Shown here piece after piece: positions 34,181-45,566 of a stretch of DNA of 64,000 nucleotides. This DNA is from Mycoplasma leachii PG50. Its GTDB lineage: Bacteria > Bacillota_I > Bacilli_A > Mycoplasmatales > Mycoplasmataceae. Position 1 is the first letter of the stretch, and every line of letters begins with the position of its first letter. The stretch covers positions 310,001 through 374,000 of the forward strand of contig NC_014751.1 in assembly GCF_000183365.1 (NCBI RefSeq), read 5' to 3'. Under the pieces are notes generated by a model. It worked only from the letters and a program-made list of their open reading frames with translations. It was not told the DNA's origin and did not search any database. The position numbers were made by a program, and so were the translations under genes.

Positions 34181-36316
34181 ATTATAGTATTTTCTCAGTC
34201 AGTATCATTTGGACAACAGGCTGTTGCCTTTTTAAAAGGGACATCACTATTAATGTTAGTGTTGGTATTTTTTACAATTTTTTCTTACTATGTTCCTAAA
34301 GGTAAAAGAGCAATGTCGGGACTTTCTGGAGCTGTTTGTGCTACTTTTTTAATAGAAGTTTTCAACTTTTGAGTTTTAGGAAGAATTCCAGTAATTGGTG
34401 ATTTTACTAAAGTTATAGGTAGTGTTGCAGGAACTTTAGCAGCTCCAGCTTGCACAATACTTGTAATTATTTTAATGGGTGGAAATCCATTATTTGCGAT
34501 TTTATGTGGTACAGCTGTATTTGCAGTAGGTTTATCAGTTGATGTAGATGGTATATCTAAATCTATTGCTAGAACTTTAGTAAATACAAGTACTACAAAA
34601 GGACAACAATTATTATCTGATGATAATTCAATAAGAGCTATTGCTGAATGAATTAAAGGAAATAACCTAGGATCTGAATTATCAAAAACTTTTGAAAGTG
34701 TTAAGCCTAATTTATTAATAACTGATCAAAAAGATGTTTTAAAAACTATATTTAGTAAAGAATATATGCCAACTTTTGCAATGAATTTAAGAACAACAGT
34801 TGGTGCATTTAACATTTTAGCCGGATTAGTTGCTGGTTATACAATGTATTGAGCATTAGTATTATTACAAAAATATGCTCCAGATGGTTTAGATTTAATA
34901 ATTGCTTTATTAATAATTGCTCCACTAACTGCTTTAACAGCAAAATTTGGAGCTAATGTAGTTGCTCCACTTTTAAAAGGAATAGGATCATCTATTGAGG
35001 TTGCTATAAACTTATCACCAATACCAATGGCAATAGTTGTTGGAGGATTTTTAACAGTAGTTGGAACTTCACCACTATCATCAATGGCATTAGCCGTTGG
35101 TTTAGGATTACAAGGTTCAGCAATGGCAGTAGGTAGTGTTTCTGCTATGGGTTCATCATTTATGAATGGTGTATTATTTGCAAGAATGAAATATGGTGAA
35201 AAGAAACAAACTATTGCTTGTTCAATAGAACCATTATCTCAAGCTGACATTATTTCAATGAATCCAGTGTCTGTTTATATAACTAATTTTATTGGTGCTG
35301 CTGCTACTGGTATATTAGTAATTGTTTATGGTCAAAATATTTTAAATATAGAACAAACAGTATTTATGATTAATTCAAATAGTTATGAAATTGTTCATGG
35401 ATTTACTCAACAAGGAGTTGGTTTAGCTACTCCATTTGGTCCAGTTGCTATGTTTGGTCAAGGTGGTGGTCAAACTGCTGAAGTATTAACTAAAACTTCA
35501 AATCAATATGCAACTTGACAATTAAATATGCATTTAGCTATTTTATTAGTACTAACTGCTATATTAAATGTTGGAGCTGGTTTACTAGGTGGATATATGT
35601 TTAGATACAGTAGAAGAACTACTTATTTTGAAATATATAATTTACCTTTACCATTAAAACATCAATATTTACTAGAAGAAATTGAATTATTTCAAAGTAA
35701 TAAACGTCGCTTTGCATGACAATGACAAACTATCATTTTCTTTAATAAAATTAAAGAAACTATTAAAGTTAAATCAATTATTTATATAAAGGCATTCGTT
35801 GATTGTTTTAATAAATTTTTAGTAGAAAAAGAACAATTAATAAAAACTAAAAAAGAAGAATTATTACATACAAGTTCTTCAAAAAAAGAGTTCAAGGATA
35901 ATTTTAAAAAAGAAAAAAAACAAATTATTATTAATTTAAAAAATAAATGAATAAATAACTATAAAAATGAAATTCAAAAAGCTAAACAACATTATAAAGA
36001 ATTATTAAAACATTATGTTAGCCAATTACAATTATTAAAGAAATTAGTTAATGAAAATAAAAAAATGAAGCAATCAGTTTCTGCACAAGACAAAGCTAAA
36101 TATAAATCACTTAAAGCTGAATTTAAAAATACTCAAAAGCAAAAACATATGTTAGCAAAATCTGAATTAAAAGGTTCTGTTGGAAAAGATAGATTAACTA
36201 AATTGCATAATAAAAAAATGCAATTTTTACAAGATAAGATTAGTTTTTATGAACAAGCTTCAAAATTCTACCCACAGAAAAAATTCGCTATTAAAACTTC
36301 ATTAGAATCACATTAA
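34181..36316 (+). CDS. EIIC-like polytopic membrane permease with long basic tail, non-standard start
   Basis: About 711 residues. Residues 15-480 hold roughly ten membrane segments with a Gly/Ser-rich stretch (GTSPLSSMALAVGLG) and resemble the PTS_EIIC_2 type of membrane protein; this match is from memory and moderate. Residues about 510-711 are a Lys-rich, coiled-coil-like cytoplasmic tail. The frame opens at 34054, but no ATG, GTG or TTG lies near a ribosome site. AGAAAGAAAGG (34161-34171) points to ATT at 34181 (or ATA at 34184) as start. The first in-frame ATG, near 34250, falls inside membrane segment 1. Transport substrate unknown. Confidence 0.7.
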
Positions 36317-36330
36317 TTAGTTATTAAATA

Positions 36331-36367
36331 AAAAAATCAAGCACTATAATTTTGCTTGATTTTTTTT
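36331..36367. terminator. Bidirectional terminator between convergent genes
   Basis: AAAAAATCAAGCA (36331-36343) pairs with TGCTTGATTTTTTT (36353-36367). It overlaps the last codons of the minus-strand ATPase. Confidence 0.9.
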
Positions 36368-39253
36368 ATCTTCTTTTTTTTCTTTTTGTTCTTGATCTAT
36401 TATTTGTTTTATTAGTTTTTGTCTTTTTTCTCAAGTTCTATTTGATAAATGATATGAGTAAAATTCTATTGCATCAGTTATTAATATAAATGCAAAAGGA
36501 ATTAAACCACATCCTAAACTTGAAAATAGAATTCACATATTTTTAGAGCTTCAATTAGTATATTGTTTTGTATCATTAATGCTTGCTAAACCAAATACTT
36601 TTGAATTAAACACTGGTATTGAAAATACTATTATTGAAATTAATAAGGCAATAACACAAGCATAAATTAAAGGTTTTGAAATAGTTCAATCAATTTTTTT
36701 AGTTTCTTTTCAATTTGTAAGTTTTATTAGGTGAGTAAATAGAATTGGTGAAATGATACTTGTAATAAACATACTAGTTCTTCCAAATACTATAAAATCG
36801 TGCATGTCATCTAAATTGGTTAATAAAAGATTACTATTTTGTTGAATAAACAAGAATCAATTATTAGCTTTAGTATAATTTTTTAAACTATTATAATGAT
36901 CAAGATCTGTCACTGACATCCCAATTATAAACGAGATTATTTGTGCAGTTGATAAAGATAAACCTACTTTAAATAATGGTCAGATTATTTCATTAAGTAT
37001 GCTCTTATTTCTTAGTTGAGGTTTATTTTTTAAAAGAGTTCTATCAATTGGACTCATTCCAATTCCAAATGCTAAACAAGAGTCAACTACAATATTAACA
37101 AATAAAATATTTGTAGCGTTTAAAGGTGAAATTTTTAATAGTAATGAAATAATAACAATACTTATTACATTTGCAAAGTTAAAGCCTAATAGTAAAACAA
37201 TTGCACGTCTAATTTTTTGATAAACATTGCGTCCCTCTAAGACCCCAGTCATCATAGTATTTAAATCATCATTAGTCAATATTACATCTGCTGCTTGTTT
37301 TGCAACATCAGTTCCGCTAACACCCATAGAAACTCCAATATCAGCTATTGCTAAACTTGGAGCATCATTAACTCCATCACCTGTCATTGAAACAATATAT
37401 CCTTTTTTTTGTAAAGCTTGAACGATCCTTACTTTGTGTTCAGGGTTTACTCTTGCAAAAATCTTAATATTATCAATTGCACTTTCTAGTTCTTGATCAG
37501 TATACTGTTCTAATTTTTCTGAAGACATTACTTCATATTGAGTATAAGCTAAGTCTAAATCTTTTGCTATTGCCAAAGCTGTAGTGGCATGATCTCCAGT
37601 GATCATAATTGTTTTAATACCGGCAGCTTTTGCTTGTTGAACTGCTATTAAAGCTTCTTTTCTAATGGGATCAATCATTCCAACAGCACCAATAAAAATT
37701 AAATCTTCTTCAGTTTGTAGTTCATCACTTAAAATTTGTTTAAATCCAAATCCTAATACCCTTAAAGCATCATCGCTTAAAGATGTTGATAATTTTTTAA
37801 TTTCTTTTTTATAAGTATTAGTTAATTTAACAATTTTATTATTAATAAAAATTTTTGAACATTTTTTTAGTATTTGGTCTAAAGCACCTTTTGTAAAAAT
37901 AAATCTCTTATTATCTTCTAAAATATTAACAGTTGACATCAGTTTTCTTTCACTATCAAAAGGTATTTCAAAGACTCTTGGATATTTTTTTCTAAATTCT
38001 TGTTCATCAATTTTTAAATGCTCAGCAAAATCAACTAATGCAAGTTCTGTAGGATCTCCAATTCTTTCATCTTTTTCAGTAATTGAATCATTTGGTAAAA
38101 CTAAAGATTTTAAAAATAAAGTTTTAGCTAATTCATTTTTAGTTTTGTTTATAAATTGATCAGATAAAATAATTTCATTGTTTCAAATTAGCTTTTTAAT
38201 CGCCATTTTATTTTGAGTTAATGTTCCTGTTTTGTCAGTGCAAATTACATTTACTGATCCTAAAGTTTCAATGCTTTCTAGCTTTTTAACAATAACATTA
38301 TTTTTCGCCATTCTTTTTGTAGCAAAAGATAAGGCAATAGATACAATAGCAGAAAGTGATTCAGGAATAACACCTATTGCTAATGTTATTGAAATCATTA
38401 AATAAGTTGCCCAATTGCTTTTATTTGAGCTAATTATAAAACTAATAAATACAAAAAAGCTTATTATAATAGCTAGAATAGAAATTAAATAACTAAATCT
38501 ATTCATTTTCTTTTCTAATGGTGTTACTTGCTCTTCATTTTCAGAAATTGTTTTAGAAATTTTTCCAATTTCAGTATCAATTCCAGTTTTAATAACAACT
38601 CCAATTGCTCTACCTGAAGTTATAAAAGTAGACATAAAACAAATATTTTTTTTATCAGCTAGAATATTAGTTTGTTTAATTGGCTTTATATTTTTTGCAA
38701 CTGGTAATGATTCACCTGTTAAAATTGATTCTTCAACCATACAATCATTGGATTCTAATAAGCGTAAATCTGCAGGAACATATTTTCCAGCCTCTAATAT
38801 TACAATATCACCAATTACTAATTCAGAAGCATCAATTTCTTTAACAGTTGAATCTCTTAAAACAATAGCTGAAGGCTTAGACAATGATTTTAAAGCATCA
38901 ACTGATTTTCTTGCTTTAATTTGTTGAATTGTTTCTAAAGTTGCATCTAAAATAATTACGCCCATAATTACTATAAAGTCAATAAAATCATCAAATTTGA
39001 CTTCAAAATGTTTTGATGAAATTAATGGGGCTATTACTGAAATAATAGCTGCAATGAATAAAACTATTTGTATTGGTTGAATTAAAGATTTTAAAAATAT
39101 TAAAATAGCAGGTGTTTGTTTATTTTTTGCTAATTCATTTTTACCATTTGTTATTAATAATTCACTAGCTTTTTGATTTGTTAAACCAGTTTTAATATTT
39201 GTATTTAATATTTTTTGAACTTCATCAATCGTTTTTTGCTCTAAATTATCCAT
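36344..39253 (-). CDS. Cation-translocating P-type ATPase (P2/calcium-pump type)
   Basis: 969-residue membrane pump. Seen: actuator motif VEESILTGESLPVA, the helix-4 ion site GVIPESLSAIVSIAL (compare IPEGL in Ca2+ pumps), phosphorylation motif ICTDKTGTLTQNK, hinge MTGDGVNDAPSLAIADIGVS and helix 6 FVNIVVDSCLAFGIG, where the Asn and Asp of Ca2+ pumps are kept but Thr is Val. Ca2+ is likely; other cations are possible. The hydrophilic end is EKKEDKKNQAKL. Seven or more TGA Trp codons; the true end is the TAG at 36344. It starts 8 bases after the engB stop. Confidence 0.92.
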
Positions 39254-39261
39254 ATATAAAA

Positions 39262-39852
39262 CTATTTACTCCCTAAAAGTTTATTTATTAATTCATAACA
39301 CTTTATAATATTAGTCTTATTTAAATTAGAAATCTTTATAAAGTCATCTTCTTGATAAAAATTTATTGTTTCTTTAATCATTTTTTCATTTTTAATATAT
39401 TCATTTCTTTTTAACTTATCTAATTTAGTACCAATTATAACAACTGGAATATTATAATGTTTTAAAAATTGATACATCATTACATCATCATTACTAGGTT
39501 TGTGTCTTAGATCTAATAATAAAAAAACACCTTTTAAATTTTTACGATTAATAAAGTATTCTTCCATCATTTTTGCAAATTGAATTTTTAAATTATCATC
39601 AACTTTTGCATAACCATAACCTGGAGCATCAACTAAACGATACTCCCCTTTATTAATTTCAAAAAAGTTTAATAATCTAGTTTTTCCAGGAGTATTTGAG
39701 ATTTTTGCTAGTTTATTATTATTTGTTAGTGAATTTATAAAACTAGATTTTCCAACATTACTTCTTCCAATTAAGCAAATTTCACTAACATCATCATTAA
39801 TTCAATTGTTTTTGTTAGCTGCCGAAGTTATAAAACTAGCTTGTTTTATCAT
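39262..39852 (-). CDS. engB: Ribosome biogenesis GTPase EngB (YsxC/YihA)
   Basis: GTPase for late 50S assembly. 196 residues. G1 CLIGRSNVGKSSFINSL, G2-region NTPGKTRLLNFFE, G3 LVDAPGYGYAKV and G4 GTKLDKLK. The ATG at 39852 overlaps the end of the upstream gene (ATGATAA), with AAAGGAT as ribosome site. Trp at NNWIND is TGA. Lies between an unknown membrane gene and the P-type ATPase. Confidence 0.95.
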
Positions 39853-40406
39853 TGTTTATCCTTTCTGATTAATTCTTTAAAGTGTGTTTCAAATCATTGA
39901 TCTAAATTATTTGTGTTATAAAATCAAAATCTACTTTTTGTATGAAATGCATTTATATAAATAACTTTTATAAATCGTTTTGAAATTTCAATTTTAAAAA
40001 CAGATCTTAAATCAATTAATCTATTAACTACAACTAAATATTTTTCAGTTTTAACAAATATTAAATTAGATATTAAATAAACTAAAATCATAAACATAAT
40101 AAATTCACAAATGATTGAACCTATTATTATTCACTCATATAAAAAACTTTTGTTTAATAAATTTTTAAATTTTAAAATTGTAAAAATCAATAAAACACAA
40201 AATGAAATAACGCAACTAAAAATGTTTATTGATTTAATATTTGAATATCTATTCTCATTAAAATTGAATTTTAGGTTTTGATCTTTTACTTGGTTATAAA
40301 TCTTTTTTACTTTGTATAACCAATAAAAATTTATTAAAAATAATATTAAAGTTAATATAAAAACTGTAAAACTTAAAAAAATACTTGCAGTATAATCAAT
40401 TTTCAT
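39846..40406 (-). CDS. Unknown membrane protein with up to three helices
   Basis: 186 residues, not recognised. Helices at about 8-30 (SIFLSFTVFILTLILFLINF), 58-78 and 91-112 (IIIGSIICEFIMFMILVYLI). The C-terminal 70 residues are soluble and carry three Trp, all TGA. The last two codons, TGA TAA, overlap the engB ATG, so translation is coupled. It starts 2 bases after the stop of the previous gene. Probably works with the two genes upstream of it. Confidence 0.75.
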
Positions 40407-40407
40407 T

Positions 40408-40986
40408 TTAAAACTCCTTTTTTAGTTTTTTAATAGATAAAACTAGTAAAAAAACATCACCTAAAATTGTTAGATTTTGATCATCTATTTGCAATGCACA
40501 ACCTTTTTGTAAAAGATTTTTATCTTTAATTACACAAATACTACAACTTTTAATTTCACTAATTTTATATTTATAAAATTGGTTATTATCATCAATTACT
40601 AAATGTAAATTAGTTAGATATAACTTAGTTTTTTTAAAATCATAGCTTGTAGTTTGATACAAGCTTAAACTCTTTTTTAATATTAAATAATCATCATCAA
40701 AATAATCTTTATAATTTTTAGTTTTTTTATTAATTCCAGATATTAAAAGTTCTTTTTGAAATAATCCAATTTCATTTTTTGGTAATTGATATTCAAATTC
40801 AATTTGATTCAGTGTTGAGTTTTTATTATCAAACTTATATTTATTTCACTCTTTTAGATAGTTTTTATTAAAAACAATAAAATCCTTATTTTTAATTTGA
40901 TAAAAATAAGTTAATATAAAAGTTATTAATAAAAAAATAAAATAAAAAACTGTAAAAATTATTATTCCAATTATCTTACTAGACAT
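40408..40986 (-). CDS. Unknown protein with one N-terminal membrane helix
   Basis: 192 residues from the ATG at 40986. Helix at about 5-28 (IGIIIFTVFYFIFLLITFIL), then a soluble domain whose C-terminal half, from SLYQTTSYDF, looks like strands of a small beta domain (LYLTNLHLVID, YKISEIKSCSICVIKD, ALQIDDQNLTILG). This recalls PH-like domains, but that is a guess. A TTG at 40662 could pass for a start but has no ribosome site. Two bases separate it from each neighbour. Confidence 0.7.
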
Positions 40987-40988
40987 TT

Positions 40989-41678
40989 TTATTCTTCTTC
41001 ATTATCAAATAAACTAGATTCATAAAAAGTAAGAAAATCCATTAAAGATTGAGCATTATTTAAAACTTCTAATTTTAATAAATCTTGTTTGTTATTAAAT
41101 TTTAAATTATTATTTAGCATATTAAATAATAGTTCATTTGCACAATTAAAATCTTCAAACTCGGTTTCTTTAATTAAAAGTTGATAGATTTTTTTAAATT
41201 CAACTTTTTTTTCAAATATCTCGATAAACACTCTTTGGTTTTGTTTATATAATTCTGAGTTATTTTTTAAAATTTCTTGTTTTAAATTATTAAGAAACTC
41301 TTCTTTTTTATCTTCTGATAAATTATCAGGTGAATTAGCTTCTAATTTTTCTAATTGTTCTATTAAAAAACTATTAGACTTTAAATAAACAGCAAGACTT
41401 TTTGCTAAAAAATAACTATTTAATAAATTGAATTTTGTTGAGTCTTTTATTTTTAAAATTTGTTCTAAGATTTGATCTTCAGCTTGAATTAAATTATTAG
41501 TTAAGGTATCTCATGTTTCATATTCTTGAACATCTTCAAAATCATTTATTAATTTGTTTATTAAATTAGTTTGTAAATTTTCTTGTTCTAGTTCTTCTTG
41601 AATAAAATCTAAATTAGTTAAAATATAAGCTAAACCCGATTCAAAAAAATCAGTGTCAAAAATCTCTTTTTTATTCAT
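40989..41678 (-). CDS. Unknown acidic helical protein
   Basis: 229 residues, no membrane helix or signal, rich in Glu, Asp, Asn and Leu with a helical pattern (TNLDFIQEELEQENLQTNLI; ending FDNEEE). One TGA Trp near residue 55. AAAGGAG is in front of the ATG at 41678. First gene of a five-gene minus-strand unit (this, two membrane proteins, engB, P-type ATPase) with gaps of a few bases. Function unknown. Confidence 0.7.
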
Positions 41679-41734
41679 AAAAACTCCTTTAAACTACCTT
41701 AATTATACATTACTAGTAATATTTTATTTTAATA

Positions 41735-41740
41735 TATAAT
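41735..41740 (+). promoter_or_regulatory. -10 box (TATAAT) of the 41760 gene
   Basis: TATAAT 19 bases before the ATG at 41760, in an 81-base gap between divergent genes. No clear -35. Confidence 0.45.
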
Positions 41741-41759
41741 ATAGAAAAGAGCATTAGAA

Positions 41760-42455
41760 ATGATAGAAATTTATAAACTAAGAGAACTTAAAACTAAAGA
41801 TCTTAATTCATATACTCATATTAATCCTTGATGAAATAAAAAAGCTAATAAACTTATTTTTAAAATCAAAAATTTTATTACTCATTTTAATTTAAACCCA
41901 AATGATTACATTGATTTTGATAATATCGAACAAGTAAATTTAGATAAGTTTTTTAGAACAATTAATAATTATTTACATTTTTTTAATCCAAAATTAAATC
42001 ATATAATTACAAATAAAAAGCTATTGGTTAAATTTCAAAAACAAATTAAAAATTATATGAAATTGATTGGTATGTGCTTTGCAATCTTAATTATGATTGA
42101 TTTTTATAACCAATTAAATGAAAAAGAAATTCTAAATAAAAAAGAATCAGTTTTAAAAATTTCTAATAAAACTTTAAATGATAAATTTGAAAGATTTAAT
42201 ACTGAAGTTTTAAAACTAATTCCAAGTGAATATAAAAATAATTTAAAAGATTTGTATAATGAAAAAAAAATAAATAATCAATCATTTAATTCTAGTGAAT
42301 TTATTAGATGAACTAGTAAATATGCAACTAGATTATTTAAAACTAAAAAAATAAAAGAAATTGATTATCTAAAAGTAGTTTATTATTGTATATTAGAAAA
42401 TGAATTTAATAGATCGGTTAATTTATTGATTAGAGAATTTATTAATAAATTGTAA
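41760..42455 (+). CDS. Unknown protein, one possible membrane helix
   Basis: 231 residues, not recognised. The N-terminal third is soluble and basic (IYKLRELKTKDLN, NPWWNKKANKL). A hydrophobic segment lies at about 100-116 (LIGMCFAILIMIDFY), followed by a Lys/Asn-rich helical region. The two TGA Trp codons in succession at 41829-41834 hide its start from standard-code scans. It stands alone on the plus strand between two minus-strand groups. AGAGCATTAGAA precedes the ATG. Confidence 0.65.
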
Positions 42456-43178
42456 TTAAACTTCTGATTCATTAGTATGAGAAATCATTAATTCAGGTAT
42501 CATAACATCTTGTGGTAATGAATAAATATAATAAATAGTTTGAGCAATTTGTTCTGGTTTTAATCCACCATTAATTTCATCAATTGACTTTTGATAATCA
42601 TTATGAATTTGTTGATTTTTTGTACTATCTAATAAATTAGTATTTACAATAGCAGGTTCAATTAATGTAAATCTAATATTAGTATTGCTTAATTCTTTTC
42701 TTAATTGTTCAGTAATTGCATTAACTGCATATTTAGATCCACAATAAACTGAATGATCAGTATATGTGTATCTGCTAGCAACACTAGAAATATTAACTAT
42801 TGTTCCATGATTTTGTTTTAACATACTTGGTAAAACTGCATCCATTCCATTAATTACACCTTTAACATTAACATCTATCATTTTATATTTATCTTCAATG
42901 CTTTGATCTTTATATTTTTCTAAAATCATTATTCCAGCATTATTGATCATCAAATCAACAGAACCATAAATTTTTTCAGCTTGCTTAATAGCAGAATTTA
43001 ATTCATCAAAATTTGTAACATCAACTCTAGCAGTTATTGTATTTTTCAAATTTAAATCGTCTAGAATTTCTTTTCTTCTTGCAACAATTAATAAAGGATG
43101 GCCTTGATTTGAAAAATATTTTGCACAAGCTAATCCAATTCCTGAACTAGCTCCAGTAATTACAACTAATGGTTTCAT
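42456..43178 (-). CDS. Short-chain dehydrogenase/reductase, copy 1
   Basis: 240-residue classical SDR. NAD(P) motif TGASSGIGLACA at 8-19, NNAGIM near 80, catalytic Ser in VNISSVASR and YxxxK as YCGSKYAV. The Arg pair in IVARRKE after strand 2 suggests NADPH. Substrate unknown. Strongly similar to the gene at 50308-51027 over its whole length. Lies after greA behind a terminator and converges on the 41760 gene. Confidence 0.92.
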   Translation of the reverse strand: MKPLVVITGASSGIGLACAKYFSNQGHPLLIVARRKEILDDLNLKNTITARVDVTNFDELNSAIKQAEKIYGSVDLMINNAGIMILEKYKDQSIEDKYKMIDVNVKGVINGMDAVLPSMLKQNHGTIVNISSVASRYTYTDHSVYCGSKYAVNAITEQLRKELSNTNIRFTLIEPAIVNTNLLDSTKNQQIHNDYQKSIDEINGGLKPEQIAQTIYYIYSLPQDVMIPELMISHTNESEV

Positions 43179-43205
43179 TTTTACTCCCTTTTATTTATTA
43201 TTTAT

Positions 43206-43233
43206 AAAAAAAGCTATTGAAAGTAACAATAGC
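43206..43233 (-). terminator. Intrinsic terminator after greA
   Basis: On the minus strand GCTATTG and CAATAGC (43227-43233 and 43213-43219) form a hairpin followed by seven T (43206-43212), just after the greA stop. Confidence 0.9.
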
Positions 43234-43238
43234 ATTGA

Positions 43239-43712
43239 TTATTTAATACTTTTTATTGTAATTTTATATGGTTTTAAAATATCTTTAATTTCAACAGTAT
43301 CACCAATTTTTTTACCTAAAATAGCTTTAGCAATTGGCGATTCATTAGAAATTAAACGAGAAAAAGGATCGGCTTCAATGGCTCCAACAATTTTTATTTC
43401 TTTTGTCTTATGATCTAGACTTGAAAGAAATTCTACAGTTGATCCTATTTTAACTTCACCAGTTGAATGAGTTTTAGAATCATCAATAACTTTAGCTCTA
43501 TTGATTAAAGTTTCAACTTCTTTAATTCTTGCTTCAACTTCAGCTTGTCTATTTCTTGCAGCATCATAATCAGCATTTTCAGATAAATCACCTTGATTAC
43601 GTGCTTCAACTAGTTCTTCAATAACTTTAGGTCTAGTAACTTCTAAAAGATTTTTAAGTTCTGCTTTTAATTCTTCTAATCCTTCTTGAGTTAAAATAAT
43701 TTCTTTTGACAT
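43239..43712 (-). CDS. greA: Transcription elongation factor GreA
   Basis: Rescues backtracked RNA polymerase by stimulating transcript cleavage. 157 residues: N-terminal coiled coil (1-75) with the tip acidic motif EARNQGDLSENADYDAA, and the C-terminal FKBP-like domain (TVEFLSSLDHKTKEIKIVG, SNESPIAKAILGKKIGD). AAGGAGAAGG precedes the ATG. Confidence 0.97.
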   Translation of the reverse strand: MSKEIILTQEGLEELKAELKNLLEVTRPKVIEELVEARNQGDLSENADYDAARNRQAEVEARIKEVETLINRAKVIDDSKTHSTGEVKIGSTVEFLSSLDHKTKEIKIVGAIEADPFSRLISNESPIAKAILGKKIGDTVEIKDILKPYKITIKSIK

Positions 43713-43735
43713 GTCCTTCTCCTTATAACCAGTTA

Positions 43736-43741
43736 ATTATA
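43736..43741 (-). promoter_or_regulatory. -10 box of greA
   Basis: TATAAT on the minus strand, about 24 bases before the greA ATG. Confidence 0.5.
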
Positions 43742-43803
43742 TAATAAAGACTAATAAATATCTATTACTATATCAAATCTAAAATTAAAATATATTTAGA
43801 AAT

Positions 43804-45558
43804 CTATTTTTTAAAATTACTAATAATTAAATTAGTAATTTTTTTATTATTAATAATTTTATTTAGTTCATCAAAATCAGCATTTTTAATATTCTCAATT
43901 GTTTTAAAATGCTTGTATAATTTTAAATTAGTTTTTTTACCAACACCTTTTATTAAAAGGATTTGATCATTTAACTGATTGTGGTATTTTTTTCTAAATC
44001 CAGATTTTGCATATTCATCAACTCTAATTTGTAAACTAGTTAAAAAATTATACAATTTTTTGAAGTTTTTAATATCAATAGTTTGTTCAAAAATATCAAT
44101 TAAGTATCTAGTTTTATGATTATTATCTTTACTTAAACCAATTACATTAATTTTTAAATTTAATTTATTTAAGACTTCTTTAGCTGCATGAATTTGAATA
44201 ATCCCCCCATCAACAATAATAAGATCTGGTAGTTGTTCTTTTTCTTTTTTTCTTTTTAAAAACCTTTTTTCTAACATAAACTTCATTCTTGCATAATCTG
44301 AAGTGTATTGAGAATCAATATTATATTTTCTAAATTCATTTCTAACTGGTTTTGCATTAATATAAACTATGCAAGCTCCAGTTATAAACTGATTATAAAT
44401 ATTTGAAATATCAAAAATTTCAATACGTTTTGGATATTTGTTAATATTTGATACTTGTTGAAGTTGATCTAAAATTTCAAGCTCATCTCCACTATTAACA
44501 TTATTTGAAATAATAGATTTATTTAAACTATCAATAGCATTTTGTTTTGCTAATTTTATAAACACATCATCTTGATTATTAAAACTATAAGAACTAAACT
44601 CTAACAAATTTTCATCTAAATCTAACAAGTCAATTTCATTTGGTATTAATAACACATCAGGATAAAGATTTTTTTGATAAATTTGCTGTAAATAACTATT
44701 TAATAATTCATCTAGATCTTGACCTTCATAATTTTGAATATATTCATCTTTATAAGTTAATTGACCCAATCTATAAAATAACATTACAAAACAAATTTTT
44801 TCTTCACTAATTTCATAATTAATTACATCAATATTTTTATTTGTAACAATATCAACATTTTGTTTTGTAGTAATAAAATCTAAACTAGTAATTTGGTCTT
44901 TAATTCTTTTTGCTTGTTCAAATTGTAAATTATCACTAGCTTTTTGCATTTGTTTTACTAAAGTTTGCTTTACTTGATTAATTTCACCTTTAAAAAATTT
45001 ATCAACTTGTTTTATTTGATATTCATAATAACTAGGATCAACTGTTTTAAAACAAGCCCCAGAGCATTGATTTAAATGATAATACAAACAAGGTTTTTTC
45101 AAATCACCTTTACACATTTTTAAAGGAAACAAACGTTGTATGGTTAATAAAATAGATCTAGCATTACTTCCAATTGGTAAAGGTCCATAATTTCTTAGAG
45201 CTTTTTTTTCATACTTTCTAACATATTTATACATTGGATCTTTTTGATTAGTAATCGCAATGTATGGATAAGTTTTATCATCATTTAATAAAACATTATA
45301 CTTAGGACGATATTTTTTAATTAAGTTTTTTTCTAAAAGTAATGATTCTTTTTCATTATCAACAATAAAATATTTTAAGTCAGTAATTTCTCTAATTAGT
45401 CTTGTTGTTTTTATATTATAAGCTTTATTAAAATAAGTACTAACTCTTTTTTTTAAATTTTTAGCTTTTCCTACATAAATAACTTCATTATCTTTATTTA
45501 AAAATAAATAACAACCAGGTTTATTTGTTAGTAAGCCAACTTGTTTTTTTAAATTCAT
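43804..45558 (-). CDS. uvrC: Excinuclease ABC subunit C
   Basis: Makes both incisions in nucleotide excision repair with UvrA and UvrB. 584 residues: GIY-YIG nuclease at the N-terminus (PGCYLFLNKDNEVIYVGKAK), UVR motif (LQFEQAKRIKDQI, about 200-215), RNase H-like domain with RIEIFDISN and LIIVDGG, and a C-terminal helix-hairpin-helix pair (IKGVGKKTNLKLYKHF). It contains no Trp codon at all. Starts 9 bases after the upstream membrane gene. Confidence 0.97.
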   Translation of the reverse strand: MNLKKQVGLLTNKPGCYLFLNKDNEVIYVGKAKNLKKRVSTYFNKAYNIKTTRLIREITDLKYFIVDNEKESLLLEKNLIKKYRPKYNVLLNDDKTYPYIAITNQKDPMYKYVRKYEKKALRNYGPLPIGSNARSILLTIQRLFPLKMCKGDLKKPCLYYHLNQCSGACFKTVDPSYYEYQIKQVDKFFKGEINQVKQTLVKQMQKASDNLQFEQAKRIKDQITSLDFITTKQNVDIVTNKNIDVINYEISEEKICFVMLFYRLGQLTYKDEYIQNYEGQDLDELLNSYLQQIYQKNLYPDVLLIPNEIDLLDLDENLLEFSSYSFNNQDDVFIKLAKQNAIDSLNKSIISNNVNSGDELEILDQLQQVSNINKYPKRIEIFDISNIYNQFITGACIVYINAKPVRNEFRKYNIDSQYTSDYARMKFMLEKRFLKRKKEKEQLPDLIIVDGGIIQIHAAKEVLNKLNLKINVIGLSKDNNHKTRYLIDIFEQTIDIKNFKKLYNFLTSLQIRVDEYAKSGFRKKYHNQLNDQILLIKGVGKKTNLKLYKHFKTIENIKNADFDELNKIINNKKITNLIISNFKK

Positions 45559-45566
45559 ACTATTAC

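Noticed and set aside
40408..40662. Short gene starting at a TTG (84 codons)
   Set aside because: It is the C-terminal part of the 192-residue protein from the ATG at 40986, interrupted only by a TGA Trp in the standard code.
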